DNA of 64,000 nucleotides from Bacteroidales bacterium (GTDB taxonomy: Bacteria; Bacteroidota; Bacteroidia; Bacteroidales; UBA10428): NCBI GenBank assembly GCA_016928305.1, contig JAFGKY010000134.1:16717-80716 (forward strand). The letters run 5' to 3'. Below, one piece after another: positions 17,867 to 26,951 of this stretch; position 1 is the first letter of the stretch; each line of letters opens with the position of its first letter. The position numbers and the translations under genes were made by a program. The notes beneath the pieces are model-generated. The model searched no databases. It was given only the letters and a program-made list of their open reading frames with translations, and had not been told where the DNA came from.

Positions 17867-17898
17867 TAGTTTTTTAATACGGAAAAATTATAGCTTTG
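17867..17898 (+). promoter_or_regulatory. Bacteroidetes-type promoter for rpsA
   Basis: TTTG at 17867-17870 and TAGCTTTG at 17891-17898 are separated by exactly 20 bp. This matches the TTTG-N19-21-TAnnTTTG promoter of the Bacteroidetes primary sigma factor. Transcription would start near 17904, giving an AT-rich leader of about 50 nt before the rpsA ATG. Confidence 0.65.
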
Positions 17899-17955
17899 CA
17901 GCTCCATTTTGGTCAAAATAATGTCTAACTTATTAACTTTTAACGATTTAATTAA

Positions 17956-20037
17956 ATGGTAGATAATTTGGAAAAGAATCCTGATCCGCAGCAGGATCAG
18001 GCTGAAGGAGCTGTTATTCAGAATATGGATGATGCTGCTGTCGATGATGGACTGTCATCTGGAAAAGAAGATACACATGAACCGGTTAATGCGAAAGAAG
18101 AAAAACAAGAAGCAGAAGCCACCGATGAAACCGTGGCTGAAAAAAAATCCAAGGAAAAGTCTTTAAAAACCGGTACACGCCGGAAAACCAGAACGGGTGG
18201 TGAAGATGCTGAACCGGAAAAAAATGCTGTTGAAAAAGAATTTGATTGGGAAAAATACGAAGAAGGCAGCAATTTCTATACAAAAACAGAACGTTCAAAA
18301 TTTGAAAAACTATATAATGACACACTGAGTGCTGTTAAGGTAAATGAAGTTGTTGACGGAACCGTTATTTCCATGAATAAACGTGAAGTTGTCATTAACA
18401 TTGGCTATAAATCTGAAGGTGTTGTCAGTCTTAATGAATTCAGGTATAATCCTGAGCTTGCTGTTGGTGATACGGTGGAAGTATATGTTGAGAGTCAGGA
18501 AGATAAGAAGGGACAGCTGGTCCTTTCCCATAAGAAAGCCAGGGCATTAAAATCCTGGGACCGTGTCAACGAGGCGCTCGAAAAAGATGAGATTATTAAA
18601 GGTTATATCAAATGCCGGACGAAAGGTGGAATGATCGTGGATGTATTTGGCATCGAAGCCTTTCTTCCGGGATCGCAGATTGATGTAAAGCCCATTCGCG
18701 ATTATGATATATACGTGGGAAAAACAATGGAATTCAAGGTGGTTAAGATTAATCACGAATTCAAGAACGTAGTGGTATCCCATAAAGCACTTATTGAAGC
18801 AGAACTGGAACACCAGAAAAAGGAAATTATTGCCAAACTCGAAAAAGGACAGATTCTCGAGGGCACTGTTAAGAATATCACATCATATGGTGTATTTATT
18901 GATCTGGGAGGCGTCGATGGTCTTATTCACATTACCGACTTGTCATGGGGCAGAATCAATCATCCGGAAGAGATCGTGCAGCTCGACCAGAAACTTCAGG
19001 TAGTCATTCTCGATTTTGATGACGAAAAGAAACGCATAGCACTTGGATTGAAACAGCTGACAGCTCATCCTTGGGATTCACTCGATCCGAACCTGAAGGT
19101 TGGTGATCAGGTAAAAGGTCGTGTTGTTGTGATGGCAGACTACGGAGCATTTATCGAAATTGCCGCTGGGGTTGAAGGTCTTATCCATGTTTCTGAAATG
19201 TCATGGTCACAGCACCTGAGAAGTGCACAGGAATTTCTTAAGGTTGGTGATGAGGTCGAAGCTGTTATTCTGACCCTTGACCGAGAAGAAAGAAAGATGT
19301 CTTTGGGTATGAAACAGTTAAAAACTGATCCCTGGGAAAAGATAGAAGAAAAATATCCATTGGGTAGTAAACATAGTGCAAAAGTCCGCAATTTTACTAA
19401 CTTTGGTGTATTCGTTGAAATTGAAGAAGGAGTTGATGGTTTGATCCATATATCCGATCTTTCATGGACAAAGAAAATCAAACACCCAGCAGAATTTACC
19501 AACATCGGGGATGAAATTGAGGTGGTTGTGCTTGAGATCGATAAGGAAAACCGGAGGTTGAGCCTGGGTCATAAGCAACTGGAAGAAAATCCGTGGGATG
19601 TTTTCGAAACCGTTTTCCTCACCGATTCAATTCACGAAGGTACGATCATTGAAGTTACGGATAAAGGTGCTGTTGTTGCATTGCAATATGGTGTGGAAGG
19701 ATTTGTGACACCCAAACACCTGATTAAAGTAGATGGAGCAACGGCCAAAATTGAAGAAAAGCTTCCTTTTAAGGTAATTGAGTTTTCAAAATCAGCAAAA
19801 AAAATCATTCTTTCCCACAGCCGGGTGCATGAAGATGAGAAGAAGACAAGTGAAGCGACGCAACGAAAGTCTTCATCCGATGCTACACGTAAGGCCTCAA
19901 GGAAGATTAAAGCGGGTCTTGAAAGAACAACGCTGGGCGATATTTCCGAACTGGCTGCATTGAAAACAGCAATGGAAAAAAAGGAATCAAAGAAAAAAAA
20001 GACCAAGGAGGAAAAAACAGAAGAATCTAAAAAATAG
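17956..20037 (+). CDS. rpsA: 30S ribosomal protein S1
   Basis: This is a 693-residue RNA-binding ribosomal protein with six S1 domains. They lie at about residues 128-198, 210-277, 293-365, 378-451, 465-538 and 550-620. Domains 3-5 carry the best motifs (YGVFIDLGGVDGLIHITDLSW, YGAFIEIAAGVEGLIHVSEMSW, FGVFVEIEEGVDGLIHISDLSW). A charged low-complexity N-terminal extension of about 95 residues and a Lys/Ser/Glu-rich tail of about 70 residues flank them, making it longer than the 557-residue E. coli protein. It docks mRNA for initiation, relevant in Bacteroidetes where Shine-Dalgarno sites are weak. A STAS gene follows after 24 bp. Confidence 0.92.
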   Translation: MVDNLEKNPDPQQDQAEGAVIQNMDDAAVDDGLSSGKEDTHEPVNAKEEKQEAEATDETVAEKKSKEKSLKTGTRRKTRTGGEDAEPEKNAVEKEFDWEKYEEGSNFYTKTERSKFEKLYNDTLSAVKVNEVVDGTVISMNKREVVINIGYKSEGVVSLNEFRYNPELAVGDTVEVYVESQEDKKGQLVLSHKKARALKSWDRVNEALEKDEIIKGYIKCRTKGGMIVDVFGIEAFLPGSQIDVKPIRDYDIYVGKTMEFKVVKINHEFKNVVVSHKALIEAELEHQKKEIIAKLEKGQILEGTVKNITSYGVFIDLGGVDGLIHITDLSWGRINHPEEIVQLDQKLQVVILDFDDEKKRIALGLKQLTAHPWDSLDPNLKVGDQVKGRVVVMADYGAFIEIAAGVEGLIHVSEMSWSQHLRSAQEFLKVGDEVEAVILTLDREERKMSLGMKQLKTDPWEKIEEKYPLGSKHSAKVRNFTNFGVFVEIEEGVDGLIHISDLSWTKKIKHPAEFTNIGDEIEVVVLEIDKENRRLSLGHKQLEENPWDVFETVFLTDSIHEGTIIEVTDKGAVVALQYGVEGFVTPKHLIKVDGATAKIEEKLPFKVIEFSKSAKKIILSHSRVHEDEKKTSEATQRKSSSDATRKASRKIKAGLERTTLGDISELAALKTAMEKKESKKKKTKEEKTEESKK

Positions 20038-20061
20038 TCAATATATCTAATACTTTTCATC

Positions 20062-20412
20062 ATGGAATTTAAAATCGAAAAGCTGAACTTTTATACATTA
20101 ATCCAGGTATTGGAAGAAAAACTTGATACCCATATTGCACCGACATTAAAGTCAGAATTGGTGCTTGTATCAGGTAACGGTGAAAAGAATATTATACTTG
20201 ACCTCAGCAAATGCCGGTATTGTGATTCTTCCGGACTGAGTGCCATTCTGGTAGCTAACCGCCTGTGTAAAAATGCTAATGGAACCTTTGTATTAACCGG
20301 ACTTAACGATGCCGTGGAAAGGCTTATTACCATTTCACAGTTGGATACGGTCCTGAATATTACAGGTTCCGTTGAGGAAGCAGTAAAACTTATCAAGGAT
20401 ACCGGTAAATAG
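20062..20412 (+). CDS. STAS-domain protein (anti-sigma factor antagonist type)
   Basis: This 116-residue single STAS domain resembles SpoIIAA/RsbV. The phosphorylatable serine motif is intact: CRYCDSSGLSAILVANRL, with DSSG at about residues 54-57, followed by GTFVLTGLNDAVERLITISQLD near 77. In partner switching, such a protein is phosphorylated by a GHKL kinase and dephosphorylated by a PP2C phosphatase. Here it sits 24 bp after rpsA and 17 bp before RNase Z on the same strand, with no cognate kinase adjacent. Which kinase or anti-sigma factor it binds is unknown. Confidence 0.85.
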   Translation: MEFKIEKLNFYTLIQVLEEKLDTHIAPTLKSELVLVSGNGEKNIILDLSKCRYCDSSGLSAILVANRLCKNANGTFVLTGLNDAVERLITISQLDTVLNITGSVEEAVKLIKDTGK

Positions 20413-20429
20413 AATCAGCTGACGTTCCT

Positions 20430-21365
20430 ATGTCATTTTCTTTAACGGTGCTGGGAAGCAGTTCTGCTTTGCCTACATCAAAAAGATTTCCAACCGCTCA
20501 GGTACTCAATGTACAGGAGCGGTTTTTTTTAATTGATTGTGGAGAAGGAACACAAATACAAATCCGCAGGTTCAAACTGCCGTTATCGCGAATCCATCAT
20601 ATTTTTATCAGTCACCTTCACGGTGATCATGTATTCGGATTGTTTGGACTGCTTTCATCCATGAATTTGCTGGGCAGAAAGGCTGATCTGACTATTCATG
20701 CTCATGCTGAAATGGAAGAAACGATCCGCTATTTTAAGAAGTTTTTTGGGACTGAACTTCTTTACCCGATTGTTTTCAAACCTTTTCCCCGAAAAAGACA
20801 CAGCCTGATTTATGAAGACAAAAAGGTAACGGTTGAAACCATCCCTTTAAGACACCGGATACCAACCGTGGGCTTTGTTTTTCGTGAGAAGAAACAACCG
20901 CTGAATATCCGAAAAGACAAAGTAACAAAGCTTAACATACCTTACCGCGATATCATTAAGATAAAGGCAGGTTCCGATTATATTTCAACAGACGGGAATA
21001 TTTATAGCAATAAAGAACTGACCTTACCCGAGGTCAGACCCCGTTCGTATGCCTATATCACCGATACAGCCTATTACGAAAAAAATGCAATCATGATCTC
21101 TAATGTAGACATCATGTATCACGAAGCGACTTTCCTTGACCGTGATCATAAGCTGGCAAAACTGACCGGACATTCAACGGCCCTTCAGGCAGCCCGAATG
21201 GCGGATAAGTCCCATGCCAGAAAATTGCTCATTGGTCATTTCTCTTCCCGTTATAAAGATGTATCAGCATTTGTTGATGAAGCAAAGTCGGTTTTTGAAA
21301 ACACCGTAGCTGTGGAAGACGGCGATGTATTTCAGGTCAGAAAAACCCGTGTTTCTGAATCCTGA
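20430..21365 (+). CDS. rnz: Ribonuclease Z
   Basis: This 311-residue metallo-beta-lactamase-fold endonuclease trims the 3' end of tRNA precursors. It has the zinc-binding FISHLHGDHVFGLFGLLSSM (HxHxDH at about residues 62-67), the DCGEGTQIQIRR stretch near 35, AYITDTAYYE near 210, the late EATFLDRD, GHSTALQAARMA and GHFSSRYKD motifs with the remaining metal ligands. Length and motifs are standard. It follows the STAS gene after 17 bp, so co-transcription with rpsA and STAS is likely. Confidence 0.92.
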   Translation: MSFSLTVLGSSSALPTSKRFPTAQVLNVQERFFLIDCGEGTQIQIRRFKLPLSRIHHIFISHLHGDHVFGLFGLLSSMNLLGRKADLTIHAHAEMEETIRYFKKFFGTELLYPIVFKPFPRKRHSLIYEDKKVTVETIPLRHRIPTVGFVFREKKQPLNIRKDKVTKLNIPYRDIIKIKAGSDYISTDGNIYSNKELTLPEVRPRSYAYITDTAYYEKNAIMISNVDIMYHEATFLDRDHKLAKLTGHSTALQAARMADKSHARKLLIGHFSSRYKDVSAFVDEAKSVFENTVAVEDGDVFQVRKTRVSES

Positions 21366-21437
21366 CAGTTTTTCACTACCCTTTCGGTTTGATGATAAAA
21401 ACATATATCTTTGGACACTCATTATAAGAGAATAAGA

Positions 21438-22964
21438 GTGGAGGAAAAAATCATTATTCTTGATCTTGGATCGCAGTATACTCAATTGATTGCCAGAAGG
21501 ATTAGAGAGTTACGTGTTTACTGTGAAATTATTCCTTACAACCGAACGGTTGCCCTCGACACGGTAAAAGGCGTTATATTATCCGGCAGTCCGTTTTCCG
21601 TTCGTGATCCCAATGCACCGGTTCCTGCCATAAACGCGATCAAAGGGAAATTGCCCTTGCTTGGCATATGTTATGGAGCACAATTTCTTGCTCATCAATA
21701 CGGCGGCGAGGTGCTCCCTTCAAAGACCAGGGAATATGGCCGGGCCAACCTGCTGATAACCGATATCGCTTCAAAACTGCTTAAGGACGTTGAAAATAAT
21801 TCGCAGGTATGGATGTCACATGGTGATACAATCGTTAAAATCCCCGGTCATTATAAAGTTATAGGAAGTACACGGGAAGTGTATATAGGAGCATACGAAA
21901 TCAATGGTGAATCAACCTATGGACTTCAATTTCATCCTGAGGTATACCATACCAAGGAAGGGATGAGAGTATTGAAGAACTTTGTTGTTGATATCTGTGG
22001 TTGCCGGCAGAGCTGGACAGCCGAGTCGTTTATTGAAAACACGGTCAATGCATTAAAGATCCAGCTGGATAATGATAAGGTTATTCTTGGTCTTTCAGGT
22101 GGCGTTGACTCTTCAGTCGCGGCTTTATTACTGAATAAGGCCATTGGTAATAATCTTATTTGCATTTTTGTGGATAACGGATTGTTGCGTAAAAACGAAT
22201 TTGAAAACGTGCTGGCATTATACCGTGAGATGGGCCTTATCGTAATTGGTGTTGATGCACGAAAATTATTTCTGGATGAGCTCATGGATATTATTGATCC
22301 CGAAATAAAACGAAAAATCATAGGACGGAATTTCATCAGGGTCTTTGAACAGGAAGCAAAAAAAATTAAAGATGTCAAATGGCTTGCTCAGGGAACCATT
22401 TATCCCGATGTCATCGAATCGGTTTCTGTCAACGGTCCTTCGGTGACCATTAAATCGCACCACAATGTCGGTGGACTTCCGCAGGAGATGAACCTGAAAG
22501 TTGTGGAACCCCTGAGGCTTCTTTTTAAGGATGAGGTAAGGAGAGTAGGTAAATCCCTTTCCCTGAATCCACAAATCCTGAACCGTCATCCCTTTCCAGG
22601 CCCGGGTCTTGCTATTCGCATCATCAGTGATGTAACTGCTGAGAAGGTCGCCCTGCTTCAGGAAGTGGATGATATCTTTATTAAAGGACTGCATGAACAT
22701 GGACTATACGATAAGGTATGGCAGGCTGCCGCAATATTATTGCCTGTTCAGTCGGTTGGCGTTATGGGAGATGAACGTACTTATGAAAATGTGATTGCAT
22801 TGCGGGCGGTTACATCAATGGACGGGATGACTGCTGACTGGGCCCAACTGTCCTATGATTTTCTGGCAACTATCTCAAACCGGATCATTAATGGTATTAA
22901 AGGCGTCAACAGGGTCGTCTATGATATCAGTTCAAAACCCCCTGCAACCATTGAATGGGAATGA
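21438..22964 (+). CDS. guaA: GMP synthase (glutamine-hydrolysing)
   Basis: This 508-residue enzyme converts XMP to GMP. The class I glutamine amidotransferase domain has Cys78 (LGICYGAQF), His166 and Glu168 (FHPEVYHT); the ATP pyrophosphatase domain has [15 protein letters not shown] near 219, and the C-terminal dimerisation part ends KPPATIEWE, the family's standard terminus. I place the start at GTG 21438, which gives (M)[17 protein letters not shown] and the family length. An in-frame TTG at 21411 would add nine residues. It follows rnz by about 70 bp on the same strand. Confidence 0.93.
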   Translation: MEEKIIILDLGSQYTQLIARRIRELRVYCEIIPYNRTVALDTVKGVILSGSPFSVRDPNAPVPAINAIKGKLPLLGICYGAQFLAHQYGGEVLPSKTREYGRANLLITDIASKLLKDVENNSQVWMSHGDTIVKIPGHYKVIGSTREVYIGAYEINGESTYGLQFHPEVYHTKEGMRVLKNFVVDICGCRQSWTAESFIENTVNALKIQLDNDKVILGLSGGVDSSVAALLLNKAIGNNLICIFVDNGLLRKNEFENVLALYREMGLIVIGVDARKLFLDELMDIIDPEIKRKIIGRNFIRVFEQEAKKIKDVKWLAQGTIYPDVIESVSVNGPSVTIKSHHNVGGLPQEMNLKVVEPLRLLFKDEVRRVGKSLSLNPQILNRHPFPGPGLAIRIISDVTAEKVALLQEVDDIFIKGLHEHGLYDKVWQAAAILLPVQSVGVMGDERTYENVIALRAVTSMDGMTADWAQLSYDFLATISNRIINGIKGVNRVVYDISSKPPATIEWE

Positions 22965-22974
22965 ACTGTCAATA

Positions 22975-23002
22975 CTGTCACGACACTTTCTGACAGATTT
23001 TC
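22975..23002 (+). promoter_or_regulatory. Candidate regulatory element shared with clpB
   Basis: CTGTCACGACACTTTCTGACAGATTTTC lies here, given as positions 22975-23002 with the core blocks CTGT, ACGACA, CTGACAG and ATTTT. It begins about 108 bp before the SiaC-like gene and resembles 31221-31245 upstream of clpB at most positions, with three gaps. CTGTCA and TGACAG within it are also inverted copies (22975-22980 and 22991-22996). Confidence 0.35.
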
Positions 23003-23082
23003 AACTGCTTTCATTTTTTTTAACTTCATGAAGTGGTCAGTGAAATATAATTTCATTAACTTTCCTGCAAATTAATAAGCCT

Positions 23083-23466
23083 ATGAGACCTCTTGATATA
23101 CAGGCTGGCAAAACGACTCCAAGGATTCTTTATAATGCCGGAGAAAACGTTTTATCCATTATTGGTTCATCGTTGCCGGAGAATGTTTATACATTCTACG
23201 AACCCGTGATGGAATGGATCAATGAGTTTGCCGCATCGCCTGTCTTTGAACCACCGTTGCGGATAATTTTTAAAATACAATACTATAATTCCGGTACGAT
23301 CCGTTACCTGGCTGAAATGCTCACTGCTGTTTCAAAGATGCGAAATAAAGGACTGGAATATACCGTTTATTGGTATTATGAAACGGATGATGACAATATA
23401 AAGGAAGCCGGTGAAGATCTTTCTGAAATTACAGAAACTCAGTTCAACATGGTAACGTATAAATGA
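23083..23466 (+). CDS. SiaC-like regulatory phosphoprotein (DUF1987)
   Basis: This 127-residue protein aligns along its whole length with the SiaC protein at 27530-27910. Shared features are the proline-containing start, SLPENVYTFYEPVMEWINEF at about 30-49, the phosphosite region YYNSGTIRYL and YWYYETDDDNIKEAGEDLSEI near 100. In SiaC proteins a threonine after the YFN motif is phosphorylated by the SiaB kinase. Here that position is Ser70, followed by Gly. It probably is a second, diverged target in the same signalling network. It stands 118 bp after guaA and 84 bp before the CtpA-type protease. Confidence 0.8.
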   Translation: MRPLDIQAGKTTPRILYNAGENVLSIIGSSLPENVYTFYEPVMEWINEFAASPVFEPPLRIIFKIQYYNSGTIRYLAEMLTAVSKMRNKGLEYTVYWYYETDDDNIKEAGEDLSEITETQFNMVTYK

Positions 23467-23550
23467 AAGTCCGCTGCTTCATTTAAGAAATATTTAAATC
23501 ATGTACAGATAAAATACATCAGCGACAGAAAAAAGGGGAGTATACACATT

Positions 23551-25164
23551 ATGAAAAAGCTTGGATTTCTGCTCATTGTAACAGTTGTTGCATCATTTTC
23601 TTACCGACTCAATTCTCAGGAATTATACGAACAGGCATTTAAATTCGGAAAAGTACTGGAATGGATCGATAATTATTATGTTGATACGGTAAGCCAGGAA
23701 AGACTGGTAGAAAGAGCTATAATTCAATTGTTGAAAGAACTCGATCCACATTCTTCTTATCTTACAAAAGATGAGGTGGATAAAATGAACGAACCCTTGC
23801 AGGGAAATTTTGAAGGTATTGGTATTTCGTTTAATATTCTGGAGGATACCATATTCGTTATTTCCCCTATTTCAGGGGGGCCTTCTGAGAGGGTCGGTAT
23901 ACTCGCAGGTGACCGGATTGTAAAGGTGGATGGCAATAACGTTGCCGGCATAGGAATCACGAATGAAAGAGTGTTTGAGTTGTTGCGAGGAAAGAAAGGA
24001 ACCCGCGTTAACGTTACGGTATTGCGTCGTAGTATGATCCAGTTACTTGACTTTGATATTGTTCGCGATAAAATTCCCATTTTCAGTATTGATGCAAGCT
24101 ATAAGGTTGACGATAAAACCGGATATATTAAGATTAACCGCTTTTCACTTACGACGATTGATGAATTTAAAACTGCAGTGAATTCTCTTAAAAAAGATAA
24201 TGTTACCGACCTGATCCTTGACCTAACCGGTAATGGAGGCGGATATCTCGAAATTGCCACTGAATTGGCCGATCAGTTTCTGGAAAATGGAAGACTTATT
24301 GTATATACTGAGGGTGTTAATAATCCCAAAAGGGAATACTATGCGACAAAAGAAGGGGAATTTGAGAAAGGGAAACTCGTGGTACTTATTGATGAGGGCT
24401 CGGCTTCTGCAAGCGAGATCGTATCGGGTGCTATCCAGGATTGGGACCGGGGGATCATCATCGGAAGAAGGTCTTTTGGCAAGGGATTGGTACAACGGCG
24501 ATGCCCCTTGCCTGACCAGTCTGAGATACGACTTACTATAGCGAGGTATTATACACCCACCGGCAGACTGATACAGAAACCCTATGATAAGGGAAAAGAT
24601 GAATACGATATGGAAATCAGCCGTCGGTATAATCATGGTGAGTTTATTTCTTCCGACAGCATTCAGCTTCCTGACTCACTGAAATACTATACATTAAAAA
24701 ATACGCGTTTGGTATACGGTGGAGGAGGTATTATGCCGGACTTGTTTGTTCCAATGGACACATCTTATTATAGTGTTTATTACCGTGATCTTATACGGCT
24801 GGGAATACTTAACCAGTTCGTTTTAAATTATGTTGACCAGCATCGGAATGAATTATTACGACGATTCCCGAACATTGATGATTTTAAATCAAAATTTGCA
24901 GTAGATACAAAAATAATGAACAGCTTAATTGCTTATGCAAAGGAACAGGGCTTACCTGAAGATCCTTCGCAATTTGCTGTTTCAGAAAAACAAATCAAGA
25001 CACTCACCAAAGGCTATATTGCACGTGACCTTTGGTCCTCAAGCGAATTTTTCGAAATCGTCAACGAAGAAGATGCAAAATTCCGTACTGCTCTTTCCAT
25101 TTTAAAGAATTGGGATCTCTATGAAGTAAGCTTATTAGCCGGCAATGATGAACAGGTACCATAA
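23551..25164 (+). CDS. ctpA: S41-family C-terminal processing peptidase
   Basis: This 537-residue periplasmic serine protease has a signal peptide at about residues 1-22, an N-terminal helical part, a PDZ domain at about 85-165 (NFEGIGISFNI, VGILAGDRIVKVDGNNV) and the S41 protease core. The catalytic dyad is Ser286 in GSASASEIVSGA and Lys311 in SFGKGLVQ, with the usual 25-residue spacing. A C-terminal helical region of about 150 residues follows. Such enzymes trim or degrade periplasmic proteins from their C-termini. It lies just after a SiaC-like gene, but a functional link is not shown. Confidence 0.9.
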   Translation: MKKLGFLLIVTVVASFSYRLNSQELYEQAFKFGKVLEWIDNYYVDTVSQERLVERAIIQLLKELDPHSSYLTKDEVDKMNEPLQGNFEGIGISFNILEDTIFVISPISGGPSERVGILAGDRIVKVDGNNVAGIGITNERVFELLRGKKGTRVNVTVLRRSMIQLLDFDIVRDKIPIFSIDASYKVDDKTGYIKINRFSLTTIDEFKTAVNSLKKDNVTDLILDLTGNGGGYLEIATELADQFLENGRLIVYTEGVNNPKREYYATKEGEFEKGKLVVLIDEGSASASEIVSGAIQDWDRGIIIGRRSFGKGLVQRRCPLPDQSEIRLTIARYYTPTGRLIQKPYDKGKDEYDMEISRRYNHGEFISSDSIQLPDSLKYYTLKNTRLVYGGGGIMPDLFVPMDTSYYSVYYRDLIRLGILNQFVLNYVDQHRNELLRRFPNIDDFKSKFAVDTKIMNSLIAYAKEQGLPEDPSQFAVSEKQIKTLTKGYIARDLWSSSEFFEIVNEEDAKFRTALSILKNWDLYEVSLLAGNDEQVP

Positions 25165-25560
25165 GAAAGCAAGGTTCGCCTGTAAATGCCTGTTTCATAT
25201 TAGAATTATTTCATTGTATTCAGTATTCATAAATCCAATATCTTGAAATTCTGGGGACCTTATCCGGTTTGGTTTCGTTATATAAAGGCCTTCCATTGCA
25301 GTGGTTTTGTTTTTTATTTATACCTTGCCTGCCATTAAAGATTATTTTAAATGAAAAAAACCCTGGTGATGCTTATTCACCCTTTATGCGTCTGGTCATA
25401 ACGGTATTGTGCGGAAAGAACTTTTTCAGGTTTATCATCAGAAAATCGAAAGACTGGATTACTTTTATGCCATTGTTCAGCGTAAAGTCGAAATATGAAG
25501 ACGGAATGGTATTAAAGCTGTTGAATCCGGGCTGAAAAAAAAGAACTGAACTGCCGGCAT
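25165..25560. other. Gap of 396 bp with doubtful ORF remnants
   Basis: An 88-codon frame at 25269-25535 (+) and a second short frame at about 25241-25337 (reading KFWGPYPVWFRYIK) overlap in different frames. Neither has a recognisable domain, and both are rich in aromatic residues as chance AT-rich frames often are. They could be pieces of a decayed gene broken by a frameshift, but I cannot support a gene call. No repeat array, tRNA or clear terminator is seen here. Confidence 0.3.
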
Positions 25561-26733
25561 ATGATAAAAGGTGGAAATAAAAAGGATTATGAGATCGTAG
25601 CTAAGACTACATATGGCCTTGAAGATATTCTGGCACAAGAACTTGCCGGAATCGGGGCGGATGATATAAAAATACTAAACCGTGCTGTCAGTTACAGGGG
25701 AGATACCGCCCTCCTTTATCGTTCCAATTATTGCCTAAGAACGGCTCTGAGAATCCTGAAACCGGTTGCATCGTTGCAGGTTTCTGATGAACATGAGCTA
25801 TATGAGGCTGTACGGATTGTTTCCTGGAGCGATTTTCTCGATAAAAAGGGAACACTGGCGGTTGATGCTACTGTTAAATCGAAGCATTTTACTCATTCTC
25901 ACTATGTAGCACAGAAGGTTAAGGATGCTGTAGTTGATCAGTTCAGGGATCGTTATGGCATGCGACCATCGGTTGATCTTAATAATCCTCATCTCCGGAT
26001 TAATATTCACATTGCTGAAAAAAAACTTACCATATCGCTGGACAGTTCAGGAGATTCGCTGCATAAAAGGGGATACCGTATCAGTCAGGGAATAGCGAAT
26101 CTCAGTGAAGTACTGGCTGCCGGTATGATTATGCTGACCGGATGGAAGGGAGACTCTCCCTTTGTTGATCTCATGTGCGGTTCCGGCACACTGCCCATAG
26201 AAGCGGCTTTAATTGCTCATAAAATACCTCCCGGTTATTACCGGAAAGAGTTCGGATTTCAGCATTGGCCGGACTTCCGTTATGACATTCTTAAGAAAAT
26301 ACGGTCGGAATATCCACCATCCTTTAATCCTGCCTTTTTATCGTATGGATTGGATAATACTCCTGAAGCCATCCGTTTCTCCAGAAAAAATGCTGAAGCA
26401 GCACAATTAAAGGATTATATAAAGTTTGAAGTCTGCGATATAGTAGCTGCCAAAAAGCCCGCTGATCATGGCATTATAGTAATGAATCCTCCTTATGGTG
26501 AGAGATTAAAGCAGGATGACCTGAACCTGTTATACAAGACAATTGGCAATACCCTTAAAAATAACTTCCAGGGATTCAATGCCTGGATTCTTAGCAGTAA
26601 TCCGGATGCCTTTAAGCATATCGGATTACATCCCGATAAACGCATTACCTTATTTAATGGCCAGCTGGAGTGTAAATTCAACCATTATGGTTTGTACCCG
26701 GGATCGCGTAAGCATAGGATCACAAAAATCTGA
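25561..26733 (+). CDS. THUMP-domain class I RNA methyltransferase (RlmL/TrmN-like)
   Basis: This 390-residue enzyme has an N-terminal ferredoxin-like and THUMP region (about 10-160; YGLEDILAQELAGIG, then HSHYVAQKVKDAVVDQFRDRYG) and a Rossmann methyltransferase domain. The SAM-binding motif is VDLMCGSGTLPIEAALIA near residue 202 and the catalytic N-P-P-Y motif is MNPPYGERL near 309. This is the RlmL N-terminal-half type often annotated as an N6-adenine-specific DNA methylase, but THUMP indicates an RNA target, most likely 23S rRNA guanine. The start at 25561 is in keeping with family length. Confidence 0.87.
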   Translation: MIKGGNKKDYEIVAKTTYGLEDILAQELAGIGADDIKILNRAVSYRGDTALLYRSNYCLRTALRILKPVASLQVSDEHELYEAVRIVSWSDFLDKKGTLAVDATVKSKHFTHSHYVAQKVKDAVVDQFRDRYGMRPSVDLNNPHLRINIHIAEKKLTISLDSSGDSLHKRGYRISQGIANLSEVLAAGMIMLTGWKGDSPFVDLMCGSGTLPIEAALIAHKIPPGYYRKEFGFQHWPDFRYDILKKIRSEYPPSFNPAFLSYGLDNTPEAIRFSRKNAEAAQLKDYIKFEVCDIVAAKKPADHGIIVMNPPYGERLKQDDLNLLYKTIGNTLKNNFQGFNAWILSSNPDAFKHIGLHPDKRITLFNGQLECKFNHYGLYPGSRKHRITKI

Positions 26734-26877
26734 GGAAATTAATGGTTTTAATAAGGTATTTGGAAAAAAATGGAATAATAAAAAATTAATTTGTGAAAAA
26801 TAGCTATATTTAAATCAACAGATTATAAGTATTATTTGACAACTCTGATAAAAAAAAGAAAGAATAATAATAGCAGA

Positions 26878-26908
26878 TTTTTAAAAGAGAATATTTTTTA
26901 TATATTTG
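26878..26908 (+). promoter_or_regulatory. Candidate promoter for siaB
   Basis: TATATTTG at 26901-26908 is a perfect TAnnTTTG -7 element. A T-run at 26878-26882 lies at the position of the -33 element but reads TTTT, not TTTG. Transcription would start near 26914, about 38 nt before the siaB ATG. Confidence 0.4.
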
Positions 26909-26951
26909 TCAGTTAATCAATTATTCCAGATAATAGCGAATAAAGGCTTCT

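Noticed and set aside
21411..21437. Longer GuaA starting at TTG 21411
   Set aside because: The GTG at 21438 gives the conserved [12 protein letters not shown] start and normal length.
25269..25535. 88-codon plus-strand ORF
   Set aside because: No domain, no promoter and aromatic-rich composition; described only as part of the gap.
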